Shown: piece after piece, positions 16,168 through 23,836 of the stretch
Position numbering within the stretch: the first letter of the stretch is position 1
Layout: the number at the start of each line of letters is the position of its first letter
Source: Bradyrhizobium sp.
GTDB lineage: Bacteria; Pseudomonadota; Alphaproteobacteria; Rhizobiales; Xanthobacteraceae
Length of the DNA: 39,799 bases
Reading direction: 5' to 3'
Assembly: GCF_027451485.1 (NCBI RefSeq)
Contig: NZ_DAIDJE010000111.1
Span: forward strand, 1 to 39,799
Translations under genes and position numbers: made by a program
The notes under the pieces: generated by a model
The model's input: only the letters and a program-made list of their open reading frames with translations
Told to the model about the DNA's origin: nothing
Databases searched by the model: none

Positions 16168-17693
16168 GGCGTTACCTCCGCGGGTATCCTTGCGCCGCCG
16201 GCCAGCCATGCCCGGTATGTCTGAAATTTCAGACCGAGCTTGTCGTAGTAGACCCTGAGATAACCGTCACTGCCGCGCGTAACTGCGTCAGGCATGATGG
16301 CCTGTACTTCCTGAGCGATCACACCAACATAGGCCTTGGTGCTCCCAATATAACTGAAGCGATAGTAGCCGAGCCCATTATTGAGATGGCCGAGCAGCAT
16401 GACGTCGTGCTTGAGCGCAATGTCGGACCGGCGGCCACCACCGCGGAAACCGCCGCCTCCACCTCCCCGGAAACCGCCGCCGGCGGCACTAGCAAAGCTC
16501 GCCCGCCCGCGCGCCGATGCCGCACTGGCCGCCCGTCCTGACGACACGTTGAAGCCGCCACCGCGCGCCGCGCTGCCGGCGCGGCTGGCACGATCCGCGG
16601 CACCCGCGCGATCACCGCCGCCTCTGGTTCGATCTGCCGCGCCACGCCGATTGCCGCGATCAACCCCGGCGCGGTCGCCACCGCGATTGCCCGAGCGCTC
16701 GGCCCGTTGTGTACCACGATCCGCGGCGCCGGTACGACCGCCAGCCCGGTCCCCGGCGCCCGCACGATCCTGTCCGGGACGAAGCACCTGCTCTCCGCCC
16801 CTGCCGCGAAAATCCATGCGATCCGCAGCACCTGCTTTCAGGTTGTTATTGCCGAACCGCTGCTGAACGTTCGCGTTGTTGTAGCGCACGCCCTGACGAT
16901 GCGCCGGATTGTGCTGCCAGCTGGTTCCGATGTTGTTGATCTTGTTGTAGTGATTCACATAGAGGTTGCGGTTGCCCCAGTTGGCGGCACCGCCCCAGTA
17001 ATTGCCCCAGCGGCCGATGGCCCAGCCCGCTCCGAAGGCAATACCGGTCGCGATCACGCCCGCGCCAATGTAGCCTGGATAGCCGAAATAATACGGCGGA
17101 TAGTCCGCGTAAGGCCAATCCCCGTACACCGTGCCCGGATCGTAGTAAGGCACATAGACCGTATTTGGATCGGCCTGTTCGACCACAATCACCCGTTTGC
17201 TTTCCTGGGTCTGCACGCTGACCTTCTGCTGCTTGGTGCTCACAAGCTTCTTGTTGCCGTAGGCCTTTGTGCGCAAGCGCTGGATCGCGTCCATCACATC
17301 CGGTTGCTGCGCGAGCACGGCATCGCCAAGGTTCTTGGTCCAATCCAGCTTGTCGCCCATCATGGCGAGGACGTCCGCGGTCGATGCCAGCGCCTTGACG
17401 CTGTTATCCCAAGATTGCTTTTCGACTTCGGACTTCAGCGCATCACCCTTCAAATTCTTGCGCTCCTTTAGCCAGCGATCGGCCTGCACCACCTCGAGCG
17501 GATAGGTCGATGCGGCAAGCACATTTGCTAACAGCTCGTCCGGATAAAGCGCGATCGGCGCCACGAGGGACTCGAGCTGCCCGGCCGTCAGCAATTCAGG
17601 GGAAGATTTATCAGCAGTCGTTTGTGCCGAAGTTAAACCGAGGCCGGCGAACAGAATGACGATCGCAAGCAATGAGCATTTAAAACTCCGCAT
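16164..17693 (-). CDS. DUF3300 protein with C-terminal S74 endosialidase-type chaperone domain
   Basis: 509 aa from ATG 17693 (an AGAGGTG site lies upstream; the longer 17729 start adds 12 unconvincing residues). A signal peptide (LLAIVILFAGLGLTSA) precedes the DUF3300 domain about 30-250, with QLESLVAPIALYPDELLANV, YPLEVVQADRWLK and NTVYVPYYDPGTVYG. Next comes a roughly 130-residue low-complexity region rich in Arg, Gly and Asp/Ala (repeated DRAG and RGG), about 290-420. The last 80 residues form a peptidase-S74-like chaperone: SDIALKHDV from Ser423, then GLGYYRFSYIG, AYVGVIAQEVQAIMPDAV and GYLRVYYDKL. In phage tailspikes this domain trimerises the protein and cuts itself off just before the conserved Ser. 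Here it may do the same for a surface protein. First gene of the pair with DUF2950. Confidence 0.85.
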   Translation of the reverse strand: MRSFKCSLLAIVILFAGLGLTSAQTTADKSSPELLTAGQLESLVAPIALYPDELLANVLAASTYPLEVVQADRWLKERKNLKGDALKSEVEKQSWDNSVKALASTADVLAMMGDKLDWTKNLGDAVLAQQPDVMDAIQRLRTKAYGNKKLVSTKQQKVSVQTQESKRVIVVEQADPNTVYVPYYDPGTVYGDWPYADYPPYYFGYPGYIGAGVIATGIAFGAGWAIGRWGNYWGGAANWGNRNLYVNHYNKINNIGTSWQHNPAHRQGVRYNNANVQQRFGNNNLKAGAADRMDFRGRGGEQVLRPGQDRAGAGDRAGGRTGAADRGTQRAERSGNRGGDRAGVDRGNRRGAADRTRGGGDRAGAADRASRAGSAARGGGFNVSSGRAASAASARGRASFASAAGGGFRGGGGGGFRGGGRRSDIALKHDVMLLGHLNNGLGYYRFSYIGSTKAYVGVIAQEVQAIMPDAVTRGSDGYLRVYYDKLGLKFQTYRAWLAGGARIPAEVTP

Positions 17694-18058
17694 CGCCGCA
17701 CCTCTGCAAAGACGATTGCCACTCCTCAAGCTTTACTGCCTTTCATCGGCTTGCGACTCCTTGATATGGATCAACGCGAGTGGCCGGCGAGAGAGGGCGA
17801 TACCTAAAATGGACGGTGCGCGTATTTCATCCAGCCGAGCCCTGATCGAGACTCAGCTTCGGCTGATTTTGGAAGTGGAGAAGCGTCAAGAGGTTTTAAG
17901 TAACTGGGCTCAGGTAGAACGGTCAGGCGGTCTGATGGGGCCGCCCTATCTGGAACCGGGCTCGTCCAATGGCGTTGCAAATAAGGCAAGAAGGGAACTC
18001 TTCTTTGACGGACATTCCCAGCTGATTTCATCAGATTAATTGGGAGTGGGAGCGCTCC
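17694..18058. other. 365-base divergent intergenic region
   Basis: Lies between the DUF3300 gene and the acyltransferase gene. A 76-codon plus-strand frame (17809-18039) ends 19 bases before the acyltransferase start but has no good ribosome-binding site and no recognisable family, so I do not call it. The region should carry both promoters. Confidence 0.35.
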
Positions 18059-19279
18059 ATGTCCCGAACCAGCTTGGCACTGCACAATCTGCGCGGCTTC
18101 GCCATTGTGATGGTGGTCGCCTTTCATTCGTGCATCGCCTACCTGGCTTCACCGCCGGCCTCGCCGCCGGCGTTCGATGCGCCGCCGTATCGCTGGCTCG
18201 CCAAACCGATTGTCGACAATGCGCACTGGCTCGGCCTCGACCTGTTCTGCGCGTTGCAATACATGTATTTGATGCACTTGATGTTCTTCCTCTCGGGCTT
18301 GTTCGTCTACCCAAGCCTTTCGAGGAAAGGCGCGGCGCGGTTCTTGTCCGATCGCTTTGTGCGCCTGGGCATCCCGTTTTTCCTGGGCGTCTTTTTATTG
18401 ATGCCGCTGGCCTACTACCCCGTCTATCGCTTGACCGCAGTCGAGCCGACCTGGTCTGCATTCTGGGTTCATTGGCGCGCATTGCCGTTCTGGCCGTGCG
18501 GACCGTTGTGGTTCCTTTCGGTTCTTTTCGCCTTCAATCTGGCTTTTGCAGCGCTCGCTGCAGCCATTCCACGCTTGCGCGAACGTCTCGCCATCTTGTC
18601 AGCCAGCGCTGGCGTTTATCCGGAGCGTTTCCTCGCTGGCTTCGTTGCCCTTGCTGCGCTCACATATGTGCCGCTGTCCATGGCCTATAAACCGTGGGAC
18701 TGGGTCACTTACGGTCCATTTGCCTTTCAGCCAAGCTTCATAGCGCCTTATGCGATTTTCTATCTGGCCGGCGCATGTGTCAGCGCTCACGGATTTGATC
18801 GCGGGCTGCTGTCGGCCGATGGTGCGCTGGCGCGACGCTGGCCGATCTGGCTCGCCGTTGCGTTTGCCGCCTTCCTCGTATGGATCATCCCGACGGCACT
18901 CATCGTGAAGCAAGCTGCGGCATGGATGCATGGCTTGCAGATAGTCGCCGATCTCGGCTCAGTACTGGCCTCGGCAACTATTTCATTCGCTGTCGCTGCG
19001 CTGTTCTTGCGCTTTGTCGCGGCGCCTTCGCCAATTCTTGGCCGGATTTCCGTGAATGCTTTTCCGATCTACCTCATGCACTATCTATTCGTCATTTGGT
19101 TGCAATATCTGCTCCTCGGCACAGGTTTGTTCGCTGTCGTCAAGGCGGCAATTGTGTTCGCCGGAACGCTGCTGATGAGCTGGGCGCTCGCCTCGCTTGT
19201 TCCCGCTCTCCCGTTCGGCGCGAAGCTGATGCAGGGCAAGCGCGAACTGCCAGGAATGCGCCGAGCCCACCTTGGCTAA
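18059..19279 (+). CDS. membrane acyltransferase, acyltransferase-3 family
   Basis: 406-aa integral membrane protein with about ten hydrophobic helices. The N-terminal motif LHNLRGFAIVMVVAFHS carries Arg12 and His23, the pair expected in acyltransferase-3 (OafA/NolX/MdoC-like) enzymes. A HLMFFLSGLFVYPSL segment, FLSDRFVRLGIPFFLGVFLL and GPLWFLSVLFAFNLAFA match the typical LF(S)G / R..RL..P / WFL..L pattern. The C-terminus has the YLMHYLFVIWLQY helix typical of the MdoC-like branch. Such enzymes transfer acetyl or succinyl groups to exported glycans, for example cyclic or periplasmic glucans and O-antigens. The substrate is not shown by the neighbours. A GGGAGTGGGAG stretch precedes the ATG. 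Single gene. Confidence 0.88.
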   Translation: MSRTSLALHNLRGFAIVMVVAFHSCIAYLASPPASPPAFDAPPYRWLAKPIVDNAHWLGLDLFCALQYMYLMHLMFFLSGLFVYPSLSRKGAARFLSDRFVRLGIPFFLGVFLLMPLAYYPVYRLTAVEPTWSAFWVHWRALPFWPCGPLWFLSVLFAFNLAFAALAAAIPRLRERLAILSASAGVYPERFLAGFVALAALTYVPLSMAYKPWDWVTYGPFAFQPSFIAPYAIFYLAGACVSAHGFDRGLLSADGALARRWPIWLAVAFAAFLVWIIPTALIVKQAAAWMHGLQIVADLGSVLASATISFAVAALFLRFVAAPSPILGRISVNAFPIYLMHYLFVIWLQYLLLGTGLFAVVKAAIVFAGTLLMSWALASLVPALPFGAKLMQGKRELPGMRRAHLG

Positions 19280-19560
19280 GCTCTGGTCAGTACGTCCCGC
19301 ACGAAACAACCGATCTGCTCGATCGCAGCGCCCGACCTTTTCGGAAAAATGCGCGCATCAGATGCCAAGCGGACGGCATCTAGGGCTATGTCTCGGTCAA
19401 TGGATTCAGCGACTTGATACCGTCAAAATGGCGATCCGCAAGAGCTGGGAAGGTTCGGAGATCCATCATGGGATGCTTTGCGATTGGAACTCCAGCGCGG
19501 TGAGAGAATTATTTTTGTGTCTCGATTGGCGAATATTTGGGCAAGCATTCCTCGGCTCCG

Positions 19561-20988
19561 ATGCAAAGCCCGGCAGGAAGATTTCAACCTCCGATGCCGC
19601 TGCCTCAAGCGCAGCCGCTGGGTGTGTTCGCGCTTGTTCGGACATTGCGGTCCAACGCGCTCGAATGCTGGACAAAGGCTCATTTCGAACAGGCAATCGT
19701 CCTCGGCGGGTTTCCCTTTGCGCAGGTCGCAGTCGTGAGCGATCCGCGGAGCGTTCGCCAGATTCTGGTCGAAGATCAATCGACATTTCGCAAGAGCACA
19801 ATTGAGCGGCGCGTCCTGTCGGCGCGCCTGCGCAACGGACTGGTCTCGGTGGACGGCGATCAATGGCAGCGTCTCAGGCGCACTTTGGCGCCGATGTTCG
19901 CGCGTAAGACGATGGCCGGATTTGCTCCGCAAATAGGCGGCGCCACGGAAGCCCTCATCGAGCGTTGGCAGAATCTGCCCGAAGGGACAGTCATTGAAAT
20001 CAAGACGGAAATGCTGCGGTATGCTCTCGAGGTTCTGCTGCGGTGCATCTTCGCGGAAGGGATCGGCGATCCCGAGGCCGTCCGCACGGCAACAACGCGG
20101 TTCTATTCGACCTGCGGCACTCTTGATCCATTCGACGTTATTGGCCTTCCTGATTTTGTGCCGCGTCTGACACGTCTGCGCGAGGGGCCTATCATGCGCG
20201 CCTTCGACGATGAGCTGAAGAAAGCCATCGCGGAGAGGCGACGCAGCCTCGCCGTGTCTCCGAATGCAACTCATGACATGCTTGGCGCGATGCTCGCGGC
20301 CAGAGATCCTGATACTGGCGCCTCCATGACCGAGGCGGAAGTGAAGGACAACGTCTTGACCTTCATCTTCGGCGGACAGGAGACAACCTCGAGTGCTCTG
20401 ACCTGGGCCATCTATCTGCTTTCGCAATCTCCCGAATGGCGCGAACGCGTGATCGAGGAGTCGAGGCGTCTTGCAGATGCAAGTTGGCAAACGGCGGTTG
20501 AAGGCCTCGTACAAACTCGGGCTGTCGTCGAAGAGGCTCTGCGCATCTATCCGCCGATTATCGCGATCACGCGCACGGCAATAAGGGACACCGAGATCGC
20601 CGGAAACCTGATCAAGCGGGGAACGCTGGTCGTTGTTTCACCCTATGTGCTGCATCATCACCGACTATTATGGCGCGATCCGGACTTGTTCGATCCGGCT
20701 CGCTTTTCGCCGAATGCGTCTGAGAAAATAGAACGTTACTCCTACCTTCCTTTCGGCGTAGGCCCTCGGATGTGCGTCGGGGCGGCGCTGTCTTTACAAG
20801 AAGCCACGCTGGCCCTGGCGTCGATCATGAGACGCTTCCAGCTTGATCTGGCGCCGGGCCAGAATGTATGGCCCGTCCAAAGCAATTTCACTTTGAGACC
20901 GCGTGGTGGCCTGCACATGATCCTCAGGCGTCGGGGCACATCAGCGCGCGGCTCGTCTCGGCCGACCGATATCGTAGCGAACAAATGA
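19561..20988 (+). CDS. cytochrome P450
   Basis: 475 aa from ATG 19561; a TTG at 19537 in the same frame would add 8 residues. All P450 landmarks are present: I-helix FGGQETTS with Gly271-Thr276 (oxygen activation), the K-helix ExxR at Glu325-Arg328 (EALR), the PERF-like DPARFSP stretch, and the haem loop FGVGPRMCVG with axial Cys405. It is soluble, without an N-terminal anchor. The sequence style (PPMPLPQAQPLG start, VLHHHRLLWRDPDLFDPARF) resembles the bacterial P450s related to eukaryotic microsomal forms. No ferredoxin or reductase gene is adjacent, so partner and substrate are unknown. Flanked by 281 and 485 bases without genes, so it is transcribed alone. Confidence 0.93.
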   Translation: MQSPAGRFQPPMPLPQAQPLGVFALVRTLRSNALECWTKAHFEQAIVLGGFPFAQVAVVSDPRSVRQILVEDQSTFRKSTIERRVLSARLRNGLVSVDGDQWQRLRRTLAPMFARKTMAGFAPQIGGATEALIERWQNLPEGTVIEIKTEMLRYALEVLLRCIFAEGIGDPEAVRTATTRFYSTCGTLDPFDVIGLPDFVPRLTRLREGPIMRAFDDELKKAIAERRRSLAVSPNATHDMLGAMLAARDPDTGASMTEAEVKDNVLTFIFGGQETTSSALTWAIYLLSQSPEWRERVIEESRRLADASWQTAVEGLVQTRAVVEEALRIYPPIIAITRTAIRDTEIAGNLIKRGTLVVVSPYVLHHHRLLWRDPDLFDPARFSPNASEKIERYSYLPFGVGPRMCVGAALSLQEATLALASIMRRFQLDLAPGQNVWPVQSNFTLRPRGGLHMILRRRGTSARGSSRPTDIVANK

Positions 20989-21473
20989 CGCCCGGTACCG
21001 GGAGAAGCCGCTTTATAAAGAAAGCGTGCTGGCTTCGAAGCAGCTTAATCGCCGCGCGCTGATGACTAGGAGCGTTCGAATTATCGGCGCGAAAATATGA
21101 CATGATCGATCACGAGCGGTAGCATCATGTCTGCCGGGAAGAACAAATTAGGCGATCGCGGAGAGTTGAACCGGGGACGGACAAACTAAGCCGGTTGCCG
21201 GAAACAGACGGGCCTTAAAGCATGATCCGGATACGTGCGTAGCAGTTTTCCCAAAAGATCATGCTCAATCAAAAAGCTGAAGTGCGATGACAATTCAGCC
21301 TGATTTCATCGCGCTTTAGTGAAGTTGCGGGCATGACTTGAATGCTCTCGCTGTTGCTGCGGGCCGGAGGAACAACATCGATCGGCGCTCCGTTTGCTTG
21401 ACGAGAGGTGGGACCAGATTCCCAGAAAACCAGCCGCAAATGGCAATCCAGGCAAATTGAAGGTCAACACACG
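20989..21473. other. 485-base intergenic region with repeat element
   Basis: Between the P450 gene and the FMN-dehydrogenase gene. It starts with a 12-base palindrome CCCGGTACCGGG (20991-21002), three bases past the P450 stop. It contains the paired-hairpin repeat element at about 21217-21317 (listed separately). No open frame here looks like protein. Confidence 0.5.
21217..21317. repeat. Bradyrhizobium-type intergenic repeat with two hairpins
   Basis: The element begins AAAGCATGATCCGG and ends TCATCGCGCTTT. It holds two stems: AGCATGATC (21219-21227) with GATCATGCT (21257-21265), and a 12-base stem formed by 21279-21290 and 21306-21317 with a 15-base loop, perfect except for two G-T wobbles. 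From memory, near-identical sequences (AAAGCATGATCCGGAAAAG ... TCATCGCGCTTTAG) are scattered between genes in Bradyrhizobium genomes. This supports the taxonomic call, but I could not search. Such elements may act as transcription stops or be non-autonomous mobile repeats. Confidence 0.6.
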
Positions 21474-22856
21474 ATGTCACCTCGACAAAGGTTTGCTCAT
21501 CATCGAAATACCCAGAAAAGCCTCGCACCATTGCTCGAATGTGGCCTCGCTGGTCTGGCCGGTATTGTTGCGGGCTTGGTGCTCGCCCGGCGGTCACATC
21601 CGACGGCATACGATCCTAATCGCCACACCGAGCTTGCGCAGCTCGATGGAACGCCATCGCGACGTTACTACACCGGCGTCAACGCGCAACGTGCCGTCGC
21701 CATCGGTGACCTGCGCGCAATGAGCCATCGGTGCTTGCCGCGGTTCGCGTTGGAATATGTCGAGGGCGGTGCGCAGGATGAGGCGTCGATGTTCCGGGAG
21801 CGGCGTGCTTATGCAGATTGGCGCTTCGTGCCGCGAACTCTGGTCGACGTATCAGGCCGCACTCTCGAATCCGACATTCTCGGCCGCCCGGCGGCGATGC
21901 CTCTCGTAGTGGCGCCCACCGGGCTTAACGGTATCATTCGCGCACATGGTGATAGCATGCTGGCGCGAGCTGCGTTCAAGGCCGGCGTACCGTTCGTACA
22001 GAGCACGATGTCGAACGACAGCATGGAGCAGGTAGCCAGGGCGGCACCGGGCGGACGGCACTGGTGGCAGCTTTATGTGTTTGGCGGCGACGAGGTCTGG
22101 CAGGAACTTCTTCGTCGCGCGGATCAAACGGGCTGCGAAGCCCTGGTGTTGACCACAAACACTCAGATCTTCGGAGATCGCGAGTGGCAGCGCCGCAATC
22201 AGGTCGGCAACAAACGGCTTTCCACCTCTGCGGCCGTGGAGAGCATGTCCCATCCGCGCTGGTTAATGCAAAATCTGCTGACACACGGTACTCCGACATT
22301 TCCGAATATCATCGACTTTCTGCCGAAGGATCAGCGCAGCTTCTTCGCGGCCTCCAGGTGGGTGCGTGCCCACCAGCCGACGTCGCTTAGCTGGGATACG
22401 GTCGCAAAGATACGTCAGTATTGGAAGAAGCCGTTCATCCTCAAGGGGATCCTCTGCCCGGAGGACGTGCGCCGTGCGGTCGACAGCGGCGTGGACGCAA
22501 TCGTGCTCAGCAGTCACGGCGGACGGCAGCTCGACTGGACGATTTCTCCTCTCGACCTTGTGCCAACCGCGCGCGAGATCGCCCGGGATCGGATCGCAAT
22601 TTATCTCGCGGGCGGTATTCGGCGGGGAACCGACATGCTCAAAGCGCTTGCTCTGGGGGCCGACGCCGTCTGGGTCGGACGAGCGGTGCTATATGGCCTC
22701 GGTGCCGCTGGCGCCGCTGGCGCGAGCCGTGCACTGGAGATCCTCAAGAGCGAAGCAAGCGACGCAATGGGCCTGCTTGGCGTGAACCGCATCAGCGAGC
22801 TCAATCCCCGTCTGCTCACGAATGTCCGTAGCTCAGCCATGCTGACGCTTCCGTGA
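21474..22856 (+). CDS. membrane-anchored FMN-dependent alpha-hydroxyacid dehydrogenase homologue
   Basis: 460 aa from ATG 21474 (a GTG-like earlier start at 21408 would add 22 polar residues). An N-terminal hydrophobic helix (APLLECGLAGLAGIVAGLVL) is followed by the FMN TIM-barrel of the lactate/glycolate/mandelate dehydrogenase family. Family motifs: LEYVEGGAQDE, LVVAPTGLNG, QSTMSN, WWQLYV, KGIL with the active Lys, SSHGGRQLD with the base His348 and Arg, and YLAGGIRRGTDMLKALALGA for phosphate binding. The catalytic Asp that pairs with the His (TVD...GxRE in relatives) is Asn229 here (TTNTQIFGDRE), while Arg236 is kept. This may lower or change activity. The substrate is unknown; it would act at the membrane and could reduce quinone or cytochrome. 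Just upstream of the ACIII operon, same strand, 329 bases apart. Confidence 0.88.
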   Translation: MSPRQRFAHHRNTQKSLAPLLECGLAGLAGIVAGLVLARRSHPTAYDPNRHTELAQLDGTPSRRYYTGVNAQRAVAIGDLRAMSHRCLPRFALEYVEGGAQDEASMFRERRAYADWRFVPRTLVDVSGRTLESDILGRPAAMPLVVAPTGLNGIIRAHGDSMLARAAFKAGVPFVQSTMSNDSMEQVARAAPGGRHWWQLYVFGGDEVWQELLRRADQTGCEALVLTTNTQIFGDREWQRRNQVGNKRLSTSAAVESMSHPRWLMQNLLTHGTPTFPNIIDFLPKDQRSFFAASRWVRAHQPTSLSWDTVAKIRQYWKKPFILKGILCPEDVRRAVDSGVDAIVLSSHGGRQLDWTISPLDLVPTAREIARDRIAIYLAGGIRRGTDMLKALALGADAVWVGRAVLYGLGAAGAAGASRALEILKSEASDAMGLLGVNRISELNPRLLTNVRSSAMLTLP

Positions 22857-23185
22857 ATGCCGCGACGTCGCATGAAATTGATCACGATACCGCGCACTCC
22901 AGTGCGCGCTTGGTTTGGCAAAGCGGTTTCGATGACACCATTCGCCCGTGCGCGATGTGCGTAGGGCCGCCAAACTCGACCCCGCCTGAGTCACCCTTGC
23001 GGGCGGAACCAGCATTGACCCGCAGCGCCTTGCCTCGCTGCTCAATCAGGGCCGGCATAATGCCCATCGAAAGTCTTTGGAACCAACTTACCCGGGGTTG
23101 AGTTTGCCGATCGCAAACTCCCAAACTCCGATATCGCGTGAACTGAACTCACGTGAAACGGCGGGTTCGGTCACAAGGCGTATTG
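22857..23185. promoter_or_regulatory. 329-base region upstream of the ACIII-caa3 operon
   Basis: The only sizeable gap before a 12-gene respiratory operon, so it should contain its promoter. Two dyads stand out and are listed separately: a perfect 7-base-arm dyad at 23101-23119 and CGTGA-N7-TCACG at 23137-23153. No FNR-type TTGAT-N4-ATCAA site or clear -35/-10 pair was recognised. Confidence 0.45.
23101..23119. promoter_or_regulatory. perfect dyad, candidate operator of the act operon
   Basis: AGTTTGC-CGATC-GCAAACT: perfect 7-base arms, 5-base spacer, centred 76 bases before the actA start. There is no T-tract, so it is not a terminator. The size and symmetry suit a dimeric helix-turn-helix repressor or activator. 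A weaker dyad (CGTGA-N7-TCACG, 23137-23153) lies 18 bases downstream. The regulator is unknown; none is encoded nearby. Confidence 0.45.
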
Positions 23186-23836
23186 ATGGCGGTGTTCGGG
23201 CCCCGGGCAAACTTGTTTATGACCGCGACGCTCGTGGGCTCATTTTGGGTTGGCGTGCTTTTGATCGCGGCTATCTGGGTCGTGCCGCTCATGGACTACA
23301 ACAGCCAGCAACGGTTCGCGCCCGACCAGCCCGTTCCGTTCAGTCACAAGCACCACGTGAGCGGACTCGGACTAGATTGCCGCTATTGCCATACGTCGGT
23401 GGAGCAATCTTCGAACGCAGGAATGCCGTCCACGGCAACTTGCATGACCTGCCATTCGCAGATCTGGACCAATGCCGCGATGCTGGCGCCTGACCGCACG
23501 AGTTTGGCGGAGGACAAGCCTATCCGCTGGACCCGGGTCTACGGGCTCCCCGACTACGTCTATTTCGATCACAGCATTCATATCGCCAAGGGCGTGGGCT
23601 GCACGGAGTGCCACGGCGCGATCGGCGACATGGCAATCACGCGAAAGGCCCACAGCCTCTACATGAGTTGGTGCCTCTCCTGCCATCGGGATCCGGCGCC
23701 TCACCTTCGTCCTAAGGACCAGGTCTTCAACCCGCACTGGCGCCGCACAAATTCAACTCCTTCGCCGGAGGCCCTGTTGGTCCAGTACCATATCAAAACC
23801 GAAGCCTTATCCGACTGCGGAATCTGTCACCGATGA
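23186..23836 (+). CDS. actA: alternative complex III subunit A, pentahaem cytochrome c
   Basis: 216 aa from ATG 23186 (AAGG seven bases upstream; a GTG at 23153 is in frame but has no ribosome-binding site). One N-terminal membrane helix (LFMTATLVGSFWVGVLLIAA, then IWVV) is followed by a periplasmic domain with five CxxCH haem-binding motifs: CRYCH, CMTCH, CTECH, CLSCH and CGICH. Several extra His residues (FSHKHHVSG, YFDHSIHIAKG) are placed as distal ligands in multihaem c7/c3-like folds. Five haems and one anchor match ActA of Rhodothermus-type ACIII, which takes electrons from the complex to the downstream acceptor. It is the first gene of the operon and overlaps actB by 4 bases (ATGA). 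Confidence 0.93.
   Translation: MAVFGPRANLFMTATLVGSFWVGVLLIAAIWVVPLMDYNSQQRFAPDQPVPFSHKHHVSGLGLDCRYCHTSVEQSSNAGMPSTATCMTCHSQIWTNAAMLAPDRTSLAEDKPIRWTRVYGLPDYVYFDHSIHIAKGVGCTECHGAIGDMAITRKAHSLYMSWCLSCHRDPAPHLRPKDQVFNPHWRRTNSTPSPEALLVQYHIKTEALSDCGICHR

Noticed and set aside
17809..18039. 76-codon plus-strand frame before the acyltransferase gene
   Set aside because: No proper ribosome-binding site, no recognised family, and mixed third-position bases; not enough to call a gene.
19423..20514. A 363-codon minus-strand frame opposite the P450 gene
   Set aside because: The plus strand has all P450 landmarks; the antisense frame has no family features.
22700..22725. Short tandem GCCGCTGGC repeat in the FMN enzyme gene
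   Set aside because: Only about two and a half 9-base units encoding an Ala/Gly loop; not a meaningful repeat element.
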